Assembly: GCA_963605745.1 (NCBI GenBank)
Contig: CAVCWT010000001.1
Span: 62,001-126,000, forward strand
Direction: 5' to 3'
Source: CAG-791 sp963605745
Lineage (GTDB): Bacteria; Bacillota; Clostridia; Lachnospirales; Lachnospiraceae
Length of the DNA stretch: 64,000 bases
How positions within the stretch are numbered: the stretch's first letter is position 1; every line of letters begins with the position of its first letter. A program made the position numbers and the translations under genes. The notes beneath the pieces were generated by a model. It saw nothing but the letters and a program-made list of their open reading frames with translations, ran no database searches and had not been told where the DNA came from. This document shows, in pieces, positions 1-8,270 of this stretch.

Positions 1-1681
1 ACAAAATAACGTCAATCACACCGGCTGACATTCCCCACCAGTAATTGGTCGACCGATCCTCCACCGACTGCCCGGCGCTGTCCCAACGGCCCTCCAGAAC
101 GTTTCTTGCGATCAGCTCGTAATAGGTGCCCCAGTTCCACATGGGTGCTGCCAGATTGGTCACCTTCCCGTCCAGATCCAGCTGATAGATGCCATATTCT
201 CTGGAGGCCTGATTCGGACGTATGATGTCCGGTCCGGAGATGACGTATACACCTTCCTCTGCGAATTCCTGATGCCAATCCGAAGTTTTGCCTGTAGACC
301 ACTTTAAATGGACCTTGGCTTTGGGATCAATGATTGCTGCGCCAATGGCAAAGGCATTGATTCCCGCAACAATCCCGTAGATCGGATAATCTGCCACATA
401 ACCGATTTTATGGTTGCTGGCCACGCTGGCCGCAATGGCTCCCATAAGGAATTTTGCCTCATGCATTCTGCCGTAATAGGTCCGCACCGCATTGTGGGAA
501 AGGTTAATGGAGCAGTTCAGGAATTTAGTCTGCGGAAAATGAATCGCACAGCGCAGCGTCTCTTCCATTTGCGTCGGAGAGATCGTAATGATCATTTCCG
601 CATGATCTTCAATCGCCTGATCCACGGCTTTTCGTACCTCTTCATCCGTAGAGCAATTCTCGAATTTCTGTGTCTTTACCAAGCCGCCAAACCGAGTCTC
701 CAGTGAATTGCGGCCCAGCTCGTGACCATAGATCCATCCGGAATCCTCCGTGTTCTTTGGATAAATAAAGGCCATATGAAGAGGGTTAGACTTACTGTAT
801 TTTTCTTTTGGTGTCAGCATGTTCAAAAGTGCTGACCCAAAGCTGTTTTTGCCCTCCTGCAGCTCCTCCGGATTTTCCACCAGCGTGATGCCGTCCTCAT
901 TGGCATCCACCAGAAATTCCTTCCAAAGGCGATCGATTCGGTTTTCCAGGACTGGATTCGGTTCATTAAACAGACTCTGCAGCGGATAAAATTTCAGATA
1001 GGTCAAAAAGGCATCCCCATCCGTCCGCGTCATCCTGCGCCTTGCACCTTCCTTGTGATACAGCTGCGTAAAGGCTGCATAGGCTGCACGGATATCCTGC
1101 TGTACCTCCTTGGGCCACGGCGTTTCCATATTCTGTCCCAGATAGGACGCGAATTTGCGATAGCTGCCTTCTTCCGTAAAGATCACATCATACATCCGGC
1201 AGACATTAAAATATTCCAGGAACTCCCGGTAGACCCGGTACTGCCTGGTGTCCTCCTTGGGGGGCATCACACGAATAACCTCCGCATGAATAGCCGTCGC
1301 TCCCACGTATTTGCTGACAGAAACTCTCTTGTTGCCCTCTTCCACATAGAACCTTGTCATATACTCATAGGCCCTGATGGGATCCCGGATTCCCTGCTCG
1401 AGCTGTGAATCATAGAGACTCGACCATTTTCTGGCAAACTCTGTCCCTGGCTGCAGAATCGGCATAAAGTTCCTGGCAAATGCATTGGTTCTTCCGGAGG
1501 TCTTTGTGCCATCAATCATATTCAGTGGAATTTCCAGAAGGCCCACATTGATTTCAGCAAGCTTCCCCTCTCCCTGAATGAGATCATCCAACACCTTTGG
1601 ATAGGGCGAGCTCTTGTCAAAATAAGCCTGCCGGATTTCCTTCGCTCCCAGTTTTCTGGCTGCAAGATAGTCTTCTTCCAT
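1..1681 (-). CDS. BMP/PnrA-like ligand-binding protein with N-terminal ParB-like region, 3' end cut by window
   Basis: The reading frame is open from an ATG at 1681 to the window edge, giving at least 560 residues without a stop. The C-terminal half reads like a BMP/PnrA periplasmic-binding fold (for example HMAFIYPKNTEDSGWIYGHE near residue 300 and NHKIGYVADYPIYGIVAGIN further on), the family of purine-nucleoside binding lipoproteins. Two features are unlike those lipoproteins: there is no signal peptide or lipobox, and about 300 extra N-terminal residues include RFYVEEGNKRVSVSKYVGA, which resembles the ParB/Srx motif. I infer a cytosolic nucleoside-type sensor. The start lies 3 nt after the citrate synthase stop and its GGAGG-like site is inside the end of that gene, so translation is probably coupled. 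I recognise this architecture from Lachnospiraceae; its function is not known to me. Confidence 0.8.
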   Translation of the reverse strand, partial: MEEDYLAARKLGAKEIRQAYFDKSSPYPKVLDDLIQGEGKLAEINVGLLEIPLNMIDGTKTSGRTNAFARNFMPILQPGTEFARKWSSLYDSQLEQGIRDPIRAYEYMTRFYVEEGNKRVSVSKYVGATAIHAEVIRVMPPKEDTRQYRVYREFLEYFNVCRMYDVIFTEEGSYRKFASYLGQNMETPWPKEVQQDIRAAYAAFTQLYHKEGARRRMTRTDGDAFLTYLKFYPLQSLFNEPNPVLENRIDRLWKEFLVDANEDGITLVENPEELQEGKNSFGSALLNMLTPKEKYSKSNPLHMAFIYPKNTEDSGWIYGHELGRNSLETRFGGLVKTQKFENCSTDEEVRKAVDQAIEDHAEMIITISPTQMEETLRCAIHFPQTKFLNCSINLSHNAVRTYYGRMHEAKFLMGAIAASVASNHKIGYVADYPIYGIVAGINAFAIGAAIIDPKAKVHLKWSTGKTSDWHQEFAEEGVYVISGPDIIRPNQASREYGIYQLDLDGKVTNLAAPMWNWGTYYELIARNVLEGRWDSAGQSVEDRSTNYWWGMSAGVIDVIL

Positions 1682-1684
1682 GAG

Positions 1685-3019
1685 TTATTCCTTTTCCTCC
1701 ATGACGGAAATATAGGCAGGGCGCATAATCTTGCCGTTTTCTACCAACTCCTCAAGACGATGTGCGCTCCATCCGGCAATACGGGCAATGGCGAACAGCG
1801 GTGTATACAGCTCCTTCGGAATTCCCAGCATCCGATAAACAAAGCCGCTGTAAAAATCGACATTCGGGCTGACTCCCTTGTAAATGTGCCGTTTTTCTGC
1901 AATTACCTTTGGTGCCAGCTTTTCTACCTGATTGTACAGCCCCAGTTCCTTTTCAAAGCCCTTTTCCATGGCAAGCCTTGTCACATAAGACTTGAAAATC
2001 CGCTCTCTGGGATCCGAAATGGAATAGACGGCATGTCCCATTCCGTAAATCAGCCCCTTCCGATCAAAGGCTTCTCCATTGACCAATTTAGTCAGGTATG
2101 AGCTAACCTCTGCATCGTCCTTCCAGTCACCGACTTTTTCCTTGATCTCCTCCATCATGTCCATGACCTTAAGGTTCGCACCGCCGTGGCGGGGTCCTTT
2201 CAGGGAAGACATGGCAGCCGCAATGGATGCATAGGTGTCGGATCCGGAGGAGGTGACCACTCTTGTGGTAAAGGTGGAATTGTTGCCGCCGCCGTGCTCC
2301 ATGTGCAGCATCAGTGCCGCATCCAGAACCTTTACCTCGGTTTCCGTAAATTTTTTATCCGGGCGCAGCATGCGCAGGATATTCTCTGCTGTAGACAGTT
2401 TAGGATCCGGCCTGTGAATATACATACTGCTCTGCAGCTGATCGTAATTGTAGGCATGATAGGCATAGATTGCCAGCATCGGAAATACCGCGATCAGCAT
2501 CATCGACTGACGAATGACATTGTCCACGCTGATATTCTGCGCATCGATATCATAGGAGGCCAGTGTCAGAATGCTGCGCGTCATGGAATTCATGATGTCC
2601 CTTGTCGGAGCCTTCATAATGACATCCCTCGTAAAGTTTGAGGGAAGATTTCTGGAGAGAACCAGGTTCTCAATGAATTTCCGCTCCGCTTCCTCATCCG
2701 GGAGCTGTCCGAACAAAAGGAGGTAGGTGAGATTCTCATACCCAAAGCCATGCTGCGTGTACCTTGCAACCAGATCCTCGATCCGGTATCCGCGGTACCA
2801 CAATTCGCCCTCGCAGGGAATGCGCTTGCCGTCAATCTCCTTCATGGAGGTCACCTCGGAGATATTGGTGAGTCCGGTTACAACACCCTTACCATTAATA
2901 TCTCTGAGTCCCCGGTTTACGTTGTTCTCTGTGAATAGTTCCTCAGGAATGGAGCCGCATTCGACTACCATTGATTCCTGCTGCTGTGCATATAGCTTGA
3001 GCTTTTCTATTTTTCTCAT
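1685..3019 (-). CDS. gltA: citrate/2-methylcitrate synthase
   Basis: A 444-residue citrate synthase, condensing oxaloacetate with acetyl-CoA to citrate in the cytosol. Family hallmarks are visible: GYENLTYLLLFGQLP near residue 90, LHMEHGGGNNSTF with the first active-site His region near 240, GPRHGGAN near 275, and GLIYGMGHAVYSISDPR with the second catalytic His near 320. The length fits the clostridial si-type enzymes, which carry a longer N-terminus than the E. coli type. The ATG at 3019 has AAAGGAGGAAGG directly upstream. It lies 24 nt downstream of the VOC gene and 3 nt upstream of the BMP-like gene, so it sits inside a cotranscribed group. No aconitase or isocitrate dehydrogenase gene is adjacent, so whether it feeds glutamate synthesis is inferred only. 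Confidence 0.93.
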   Translation of the reverse strand: MRKIEKLKLYAQQQESMVVECGSIPEELFTENNVNRGLRDINGKGVVTGLTNISEVTSMKEIDGKRIPCEGELWYRGYRIEDLVARYTQHGFGYENLTYLLLFGQLPDEEAERKFIENLVLSRNLPSNFTRDVIMKAPTRDIMNSMTRSILTLASYDIDAQNISVDNVIRQSMMLIAVFPMLAIYAYHAYNYDQLQSSMYIHRPDPKLSTAENILRMLRPDKKFTETEVKVLDAALMLHMEHGGGNNSTFTTRVVTSSGSDTYASIAAAMSSLKGPRHGGANLKVMDMMEEIKEKVGDWKDDAEVSSYLTKLVNGEAFDRKGLIYGMGHAVYSISDPRERIFKSYVTRLAMEKGFEKELGLYNQVEKLAPKVIAEKRHIYKGVSPNVDFYSGFVYRMLGIPKELYTPLFAIARIAGWSAHRLEELVENGKIMRPAYISVMEEKE

Positions 3020-3043
3020 CCTTCCTCCTTTCAGGTTTGATGT

Positions 3044-3412
3044 TTAATACTTCTTAAGATGGATTGCAAAGCCTCCAATCTCTTTTTCCAGATAGACGAA
3101 AATCATCTCGCCGTTTTCATCATATTTAGCAGTATCCTCTTTGACACCCATTCCGGTAGATCTAAAGTACTCGGCTGCCTTGGCAACATCATGTGCGCCA
3201 ATGGCAATATGGCCGTTTTTGCCGGGTCCTTTGGACTTCATGACCTCGATCAGAGGAGAGGCAAAATAGGAGCTGTTGCCCTCCTTCGGAATAAAGCCCA
3301 TCAAGGTGTGGAACTCTTCGGCAACCTTTCCGGCCTCCTCGGCATTTTCATTGTTGATGCCAACGTGCAGGACACATAACCCAAGCTCTTCTACTGAATT
3401 AAACTCTGACAT
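3044..3412 (-). CDS. small VOC-fold (glyoxalase/bleomycin-resistance superfamily) protein
   Basis: The 122-residue product has VOC-fold features: VLHVGINNENAEEA at the N-terminus with the first possible metal-ligand His, GHIAIGAHDV in the middle, and an end reading EIGGFAIHLKKY. From memory, the run from GHIAIG to GGFAIHL closely resembles the C-terminal extension fused to KDPG aldolase (Eda) in many gut Firmicutes; here it stands alone. I chose the ATG at 3412 because GGAGAAGGGAG precedes it; the longer upstream frame would run into the hairpin repeat at 3.5 kb. Substrate unknown. A glyoxalase-type activity or a regulatory role next to citrate synthase is possible but not shown. Confidence 0.75.
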   Translation of the reverse strand: MSEFNSVEELGLCVLHVGINNENAEEAGKVAEEFHTLMGFIPKEGNSSYFASPLIEVMKSKGPGKNGHIAIGAHDVAKAAEYFRSTGMGVKEDTAKYDENGEMIFVYLEKEIGGFAIHLKKY

Positions 3413-3492
3413 AACCTTTTCTCCCTTCTCCTCTTTGGAAATGCATTTTAGCTCTATCTCGCTTTTCCTTCGGAAAATCTCGATAGTACTGC

Positions 3493-3597
3493 CCAGAGGG
3501 GCTTCGCCCCTTGGCCACATGGCAATTTCATTTGTGAATTTGCCTGCAAGCAGGCAATTCACATTGAAATTGCCATGTGCTAAACAGAGTTACATTG
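3493..3597. repeat. hairpin-rich intergenic repeat, diverged member of family A
   Basis: The stretch between cbiO and the VOC gene holds a GC hairpin (GGGGCTTCGCCCC, 3498-3510), then a long stem with perfect outer arms CACATGGCAATTTCA (3516-3530) and TGAAATTGCCATGTG (3565-3579). An inner hairpin around TGCCTGCAAGCAGGCA lies between the arms, and GTGCTAAACAGAGTTAC (from 3577) follows. Read on the minus strand, the order and spacing match the 155-bp repeat at 45.06-45.45 kb: a TTYAGCACA edge, a long stem, ATGAAATTG, TGTGG, a short spacer, then a CGAA-loop hairpin and CTCTGG. The stem sequences differ but pairing is preserved. Confidence 0.7.
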
Positions 3598-3606
3598 TAC
3601 CCCATA

Positions 3607-4284
3607 TCACCGGATCTCTGCCACCTGATGCAGCTTATTCATGCAGATTTCTTCATCGGCCAGTCCCATGACGAGTCTTTTGTCGTGGGTTCCGACAATA
3701 ATCGTATGCTCCGATCCGCGGCTCTCCCGCAGGAATTGCATTACCCAGCTCTGTGCATCCTCATCCAGGCCGCTGATCGGCTCGTCGATCACGAGAATTT
3801 CCGGCTCCATGGCAAATACAGCGGCAAGGGCCGTTCGTTTTTTTTCGCCGCCGCTGATTCCAAAGGGTGCTCTCCCCCGCAGCTCTTTTAGCCCGAATCG
3901 TTCCAGATATTCTTCCGTTCTCTCCCGAACGATCTGCTGCGGCAGTCCCAGCTGACGAAGGCCAAAGGCAATCTCTTCCTCAACACTCGAGGTAAAGAGC
4001 TGCACCTCACTGTTCTGGAATACAAAGCCGATTTTCTGATGAAATCTCCGGGAAAATTCCTTATTTTTCAGCTTTCTTGCCGTGATTTCTTCTCCGTCCA
4101 GAAGGTAGCGCCCTTTTGTAGGCACATCCAGTCCCAAAAGAATCCGGAACAGCGTGGATTTGCCGCAGCCGTTGGGTCCTGTAATGCAATAGCACTTTCC
4201 GGAATCAAGATGCAGGTTGACATCATCCAATGCCTTTTCTGTACTGCCCTCATAGTGAAAGGACACATGCTCCAGCGTGATCAA
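3607..4284 (-). CDS. cbiO: ECF-type metal transporter ATP-binding protein (CbiO)
   Basis: A 225-residue ABC ATPase, the energizing subunit of a group I energy-coupling-factor transporter. Walker A is ITGPNGCGKSTLFR near residue 35, the Q-loop lies near GFVFQNSEVQLFTSS, the signature is FGISGGEKKRTALA near 140, and Walker B is ILVIDEPISGLDED. The N-terminal ITLEHVSFHYEG and the whole length are typical of CbiO/EcfA. The start is a TTG at 4284 with GGGGG about 12 nt upstream; no better ATG precedes the first conserved residues. It follows cbiM and cbiQ in the same direction. The substrate is inferred as cobalt or nickel from the cbiM partner, and no cobalamin riboswitch was seen. Confidence 0.9.
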   Translation of the reverse strand: MITLEHVSFHYEGSTEKALDDVNLHLDSGKCYCITGPNGCGKSTLFRILLGLDVPTKGRYLLDGEEITARKLKNKEFSRRFHQKIGFVFQNSEVQLFTSSVEEEIAFGLRQLGLPQQIVRERTEEYLERFGLKELRGRAPFGISGGEKKRTALAAVFAMEPEILVIDEPISGLDEDAQSWVMQFLRESRGSEHTIIVGTHDKRLVMGLADEEICMNKLHQVAEIR

Positions 4285-4351
4285 TTTTTATGTTTTCCCC
4301 CATTAACCAGTTACAAAGTTGATATCTATTCCTCACCTGCTCGCACAGTCC

Positions 4352-5137
4352 TCATACCATCTGCTGCGTTGTATAAAACCAGACCAGCTCTGCCAGAAGT
4401 GCTGCTGTAACGGCCAAAAGAAGCCATCGCTCCTTCTGATTCTCCAGGCCGTTTTTATCTCTCCCCAGGCTCTTTTTATCGTCTCCGGCAGTTTCCTGCC
4501 ATTCCGCATAGTGCCCGTCCCAGCCGCGGCAAACCATTGCCTCTCCGGTCTGAACGGACAGATCTCTCGCCTTTAAAAAGGTATTGCCGAGGATCCCACC
4601 GGTCCCCGCGCTCCTCCAGTCGTTTTTTCCTACCTTTCGCAGTGTCACAGCCTCTGCAATTTCGCCGGAATATCTGCCCAGAAGAACCAGAAAGCGCACC
4701 GTCATGTCCAGTGTCAGAACGAATATCTCCGGCAGATGAAATGCCCCCATTGCTGCCGTCAGCTCCTTCCAGGACACCAGTTCTCTTAAAACCGAGAGCA
4801 CCAGCACGGATTCTGTAACCTTCATGACAACGGTGCCAAAGGAGCCGCCGCTCCCCAGCCATACCGATGGCAGCATAAAGATGCAGGCCATCCCGGCAGC
4901 TGCGATCGTCGCATGCAAGGCACGTCGGATTGCCTCTGCCTCCATAAGAGAGAGTCTTAACAAGGCAGCTGCCAGAATGGTGATCGTAAATACCGCATTT
5001 CGGGACAGCGCACACAAGAGGATTGTCACCACTGCCCCCAGAAAGAGCGGCATCCCCCTTCGCCCGCAGGAGCGATTTCCTGCCGCCAAATCAGAGGACA
5101 AAAGCCGTGCAATCACTCGCAGTAATTCAACATTCAC
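4352..5137 (-). CDS. cbiQ: ECF transporter transmembrane protein (CbiQ)
   Basis: The 261-residue membrane protein is the T component that couples the CbiO ATPases to CbiM. Hydrophobic helices are evident (LFLGAVVTILLCALSRNAVFTITILAAALLRLS, and a second pair around IAAAGMACIFMLPSVWLG). The middle carries the conserved cytoplasmic coupling region, with VLTLDMTVRFLVLLGRYSGEIAEAVTLRKVGK and the AMVCRGWDGHY segment typical of CbiQ, where an Ala-Arg-Gly-type motif contacts the ATPase. The start is a GTG with GAAGGGAATC upstream. It lies 45 nt after cbiM and 67 nt before cbiO, in the order expected for a CbiMQO module. Confidence 0.88.
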   Translation of the reverse strand: MNVELLRVIARLLSSDLAAGNRSCGRRGMPLFLGAVVTILLCALSRNAVFTITILAAALLRLSLMEAEAIRRALHATIAAAGMACIFMLPSVWLGSGGSFGTVVMKVTESVLVLSVLRELVSWKELTAAMGAFHLPEIFVLTLDMTVRFLVLLGRYSGEIAEAVTLRKVGKNDWRSAGTGGILGNTFLKARDLSVQTGEAMVCRGWDGHYAEWQETAGDDKKSLGRDKNGLENQKERWLLLAVTAALLAELVWFYTTQQMV

Positions 5138-5182
5138 AATCCGGATTCCCTTCTGAATAGATGCTGAGCCTGTTATATCTGT

Positions 5183-6331
5183 TTAAAAATCGTTCCGTTT
5201 TCCTGAACACTGCCGTGCCAAAATCTTAAAGAGAATCAGTAAAATAGCCGTTCCCAGTACAGCAGACAGAATGTACCCGGCCGCCGCAGGAAGATTCCCC
5301 ATCGAATAATCCGGCACAAGCGAGGCAAAGGAAAATCCTGTCAACATTCCGGAAGGGGTATATCCTGCTCCCGCAGCGGCAATCTCATCCGCTCCCCATT
5401 CTCCCCATGCCGTCCCTTCTGCCAGAAGGCCAAGAGGCGTCAATACAATGAGAAGGCCTAACAGGATCCCGGTTCTAACGCTTGCCGTGTTCTTTGCTCC
5501 CTGCAAAATTCCGTCCGCTACTTCGTTTTGATTCCGGCCGGACCGCCCCAGTACAAAAGGTGCTGTTCTGGCAAGGAAGAGATAAATAACAACTGTATAG
5601 ACCACCTCGGCCAGACCAAAGATCGTAAGATGCCCTGCCATCATCGCAGGAATGGAAACTGACAACGGATACGGACAGTAGATGGCAGCACCGGATGCAT
5701 CCCGAAACAGCATGGGCTGAATTCCGAATTCGATGGCCGCACACAGCGCCGCTGCATTGATGCCAACGTAGGAGCCAAGGCCTGCCGCAATCGTCTCCCG
5801 TCTGCAGCTTTCCTTTATACCGGCCTTCGCCGCGCCGCAGTCTTGATTGACAGCCGCAGATCCTGCGTCGGCCTTTTTGTTGACTTCATTGGTCAAATGC
5901 AGGATCAGCCGATAGACTCCGTAGCCTGCAAAGGGCATGACAAAAGCCATGTTAAAGCAATTGGCACCAAAGGCCAGAATTCCGCCGTCTCCGAATAACA
6001 GTGCCTGCAAAAGGAGCGCTGTCGAAACCGAAATACACGCGCCAAAGGGTCCCACCAGCAGTGCCATAAGCGTTCCGCCGACGGCATGTCCTGTCGTCCC
6101 TCCCGGAAGCGGTATATTAAACATCATTCCGAGAAAGGAAAAGGCTGCAGCCACTCCCAGCATGGGAATCCTTCTGGCTGCAGCAAGAGGGCTCTCCGAG
6201 GACTCCCCGGAAAGGGAATCCTCGGAGAGCTCTTTTCGGATTCTTCGAATCGATATGGTCCACACCGGCAGCATAACTGCTGTCATCACCACACAGGTCT
6301 GCGGACTCAGATAGTTATCCGGTATATGCAT
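5183..6331 (-). CDS. cbiM: ECF transporter S component CbiM with fused CbiN-like (PDGLE) C-terminus
   Basis: A 382-residue CbiM. It begins MHIPDNYLSP, the hallmark N-terminus whose free amino group and His2 bind the metal ion, so I placed the start at the ATG at 6331 (AAGGGGGAGAAC upstream) rather than at the TTG 18 nt before it. Conserved FNIPLPGGTTGHAVGGTLMALLVGPFGACI and LLFGDGGILAFGANCFNMAFVMPF segments follow. After about residue 285, RTGILLGLLIVLTPLGLLAEG and a final hydrophobic helix correspond to the CbiN/PDGLE module that is a separate protein in other species, so CbiN is fused here. The substrate is cobalt or nickel; NikM and CbiM cannot be separated by eye. Cotranscribed with yggS (26 nt gap) and cbiQ. 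Confidence 0.88.
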   Translation of the reverse strand: MHIPDNYLSPQTCVVMTAVMLPVWTISIRRIRKELSEDSLSGESSESPLAAARRIPMLGVAAAFSFLGMMFNIPLPGGTTGHAVGGTLMALLVGPFGACISVSTALLLQALLFGDGGILAFGANCFNMAFVMPFAGYGVYRLILHLTNEVNKKADAGSAAVNQDCGAAKAGIKESCRRETIAAGLGSYVGINAAALCAAIEFGIQPMLFRDASGAAIYCPYPLSVSIPAMMAGHLTIFGLAEVVYTVVIYLFLARTAPFVLGRSGRNQNEVADGILQGAKNTASVRTGILLGLLIVLTPLGLLAEGTAWGEWGADEIAAAGAGYTPSGMLTGFSFASLVPDYSMGNLPAAAGYILSAVLGTAILLILFKILARQCSGKRNDF

Positions 6332-6357
6332 GTTCTCCCCCTTTTTCAAACCACGCT

Positions 6358-7119
6358 TTACTTACTGTAATCCCGTTCTCCAAAGATTCCGGTCCCGACG
6401 CGAACCATTGTCGAGCCTTCCTCGACGGCAACCACATAATCTCCCGTCATTCCCATCGACAGGGTATCCGCCAGAACGCCGTCATAGCCAGCATCCGCAA
6501 GAGATTCCTGAAGCCCTTTCAGTTTACGAAAATACTCCCTGTTGGACTCCGGATTTTCCGTATAAGGTGCGGACGTCATCAGTCCGCGCACACGCACATG
6601 CGGCAATGCACCGATTGTCTTTGCAGCCTCCAGGGTCTCCTCTGCAGAAAAGCCCCACTTGCTGTCCTCTTTTGCTACATTGACCTCCAGAAGGACGTCC
6701 ATCACCATCGTATGTTTGGCCGCCTCTTTTTCGATCTGCTCTGCAAGAGCAATGCTGTCAACGGAATGGATCATTTTAACCTTATCCATCAGATATTTGA
6801 CCTTATTGCGCTGCAGATGCCCGATCATATGGAAGGTACAGGAATCTCCTAATACTTCGTATTTATCCCGGATTTCCTGCACGTAGTTTTCGCCGAACAG
6901 AACCTGCCCTGCTGCCATTGCTGCCTGCAGATCCTCGATGGGCTTTAACTTGCTGACGGCACAGATCTGCACCTTTCGGGGATCCCTTCCGGTTCGAGCG
7001 CAGGCATCCTCGATGTTCTTTCTGACCTTCTGCAGATTTACTGCAATCTCTTTCGCTGTCAGTTCCTTCCCATGTTCCTGCTTCATTTCTGTATCCATTT
7101 TACTACGCTCCATCTGCAC
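6358..7119 (-). CDS. yggS: YggS-family pyridoxal-phosphate homeostasis protein (PLPBP)
   Basis: The 253-residue product is a single-domain PLP-binding TIM-barrel protein related to the N-terminal domain of alanine racemase. It binds PLP and buffers B6 vitamers but has no known catalytic turnover. Signature stretches: VQICAVSKLKPIEDL with the PLP-binding Lys, LFGENYVQEIRDK, FHMIGHLQRNKVKYL, and near the end LSMGMTGDYVVAVEEGSTMVRVGTGIFGER, which holds the phosphate-binding region. The listed start is a GTG; an ATG two codons in, or MDTEMKQ six codons in, which has GGAG nine bases upstream, are equally possible because the first 20 residues are not conserved. In many Firmicutes yggS lies near division genes; here it precedes cbiM. 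Confidence 0.9.
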   Translation of the reverse strand: MQMERSKMDTEMKQEHGKELTAKEIAVNLQKVRKNIEDACARTGRDPRKVQICAVSKLKPIEDLQAAMAAGQVLFGENYVQEIRDKYEVLGDSCTFHMIGHLQRNKVKYLMDKVKMIHSVDSIALAEQIEKEAAKHTMVMDVLLEVNVAKEDSKWGFSAEETLEAAKTIGALPHVRVRGLMTSAPYTENPESNREYFRKLKGLQESLADAGYDGVLADTLSMGMTGDYVVAVEEGSTMVRVGTGIFGERDYSK

Positions 7120-7192
7120 TCTTTGACCCGCAGAATCACTTTGGATCGTCCATCACTTCCTGTAAGGCGGCTGATTCATATTTAGTAACCGT

Positions 7193-8227
7193 TTAGCAAT
7201 CGTTTGCAATCTTTCGAAGTGCCTCATCCAGCTTGTCCACCGCAGTGTCCGGTGCTCCGGCAAAATGCAGAAGATCTCTCAGCTTCATCGTCTGCACCGT
7301 AGGCGCAATCTGCGCTTCGCCGCCCTGCGTCTTATTTTGCATGCTGGTAAGAAGCGGCATCAGAATTTCCTTGCTGCCCTGCACAGACAACAGCTTTCCA
7401 ATCGTACATTCTACCGACAGGTATTCCTCAAAATCACCATTCATATGTGCACGGATCAGGGGTTCTGTCATGCCGCCCTCTCCGTCATAGGTCCCGAATA
7501 CCTCCTTCAGCCATCCGATGCTGTCCGGCACCCAATTCGGAACCCTCTCACTCATCGGAATCTGCGGATTCTGGATCACATTCTCTGCCGTTGAAAAGCC
7601 GTGCCCGCCTCTTGCATAAATATGGCTCTCAAAAGCAATTCCCTTTTCTGCCAGAGCCTCCAGAAACCGAAGGGAATTCATCACCGGCACCACGTCATCG
7701 TCTCTTGCCGCGAATACAAAGCAGGGGCAGGTTTTGTCATCCACCATGGGCACAACATCCGGCGCGCTGGGATTGCAACCCTTTACATCCTCACTGGTCA
7801 CGGCATATCCAAGAAGTGCTGCGTTCGGCCGCTGCATTCCCATCGTTGCTGCTGCAGCCGCAAGGTGCCCTCCTGCCGAGAATCCAAGGACCGCAATCCT
7901 GTCCTCATAGATTCCCCACTCTTCTGCCCGGTCTCGGATCATTCCCATTGCCTGATCATAATCCATAAGAGGCGCCGGCCATCCGTTGTACTCGGCCACA
8001 CTGTAGCGCAGGATAAAGACATGATACCCTGCCTTCAGATAGGCAAAGGCCACCGGATCCGCTTCCCTGTCCGAGACATACTGATAGGCTCCTCCCGGCA
8101 GAATCAGGATCGCCGGGCGTTTGCTGATATATTCAAATTTGCCGCCATTAGGCTGCAGATAACAGGTGAGCGTCACATTGCGCTTCTCATCCAATGTGAT
8201 CACCTGTGTTGTCATTGTCTGTGCCAT
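7193..8227 (-). CDS. alpha/beta hydrolase, acetyl-esterase-like
   Basis: A 344-residue serine hydrolase without a signal peptide, so cytosolic. The oxyanion region is ILILPGGAYQYVSDREADPVAFAYLKAGY, the nucleophile elbow is IAVLGFSAGGHLAA (Ser near residue 117), the acid is in FAARDDDVVPVMNS, and the His is in ARGGHGFS. These match the BD-FAE/acetyl-xylan-esterase-like group often found with carbohydrate catabolism. About 90 residues follow the usual hydrolase end (from MTEPLIRAHMNGDFEEYLS), which is longer than the family norm and reminiscent of a small helical add-on. ATG at 8227 with AAAGGACG upstream. Its stop lies in the recurrent motif TGCTAAACGGTTACTA (7183-7198). Confidence 0.82.
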   Translation of the reverse strand: MAQTMTTQVITLDEKRNVTLTCYLQPNGGKFEYISKRPAILILPGGAYQYVSDREADPVAFAYLKAGYHVFILRYSVAEYNGWPAPLMDYDQAMGMIRDRAEEWGIYEDRIAVLGFSAGGHLAAAAATMGMQRPNAALLGYAVTSEDVKGCNPSAPDVVPMVDDKTCPCFVFAARDDDVVPVMNSLRFLEALAEKGIAFESHIYARGGHGFSTAENVIQNPQIPMSERVPNWVPDSIGWLKEVFGTYDGEGGMTEPLIRAHMNGDFEEYLSVECTIGKLLSVQGSKEILMPLLTSMQNKTQGGEAQIAPTVQTMKLRDLLHFAGAPDTAVDKLDEALRKIANDC

Positions 8228-8270
8228 TGTTCACCACGTCCTTTCTCAATCCATGACGATTCATGACTGT

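Noticed and set aside
1055..1408. Plus-strand frame of 117 residues near the left edge
   Set aside because: It is a shadow of the BMP-like gene, whose frame is open on the minus strand from 1681 to the window edge.
6332..6357. Cobalamin riboswitch before cbiM
   Set aside because: The gap to yggS is only 26 nt, too short for a riboswitch, and no B12-box was seen before yggS.
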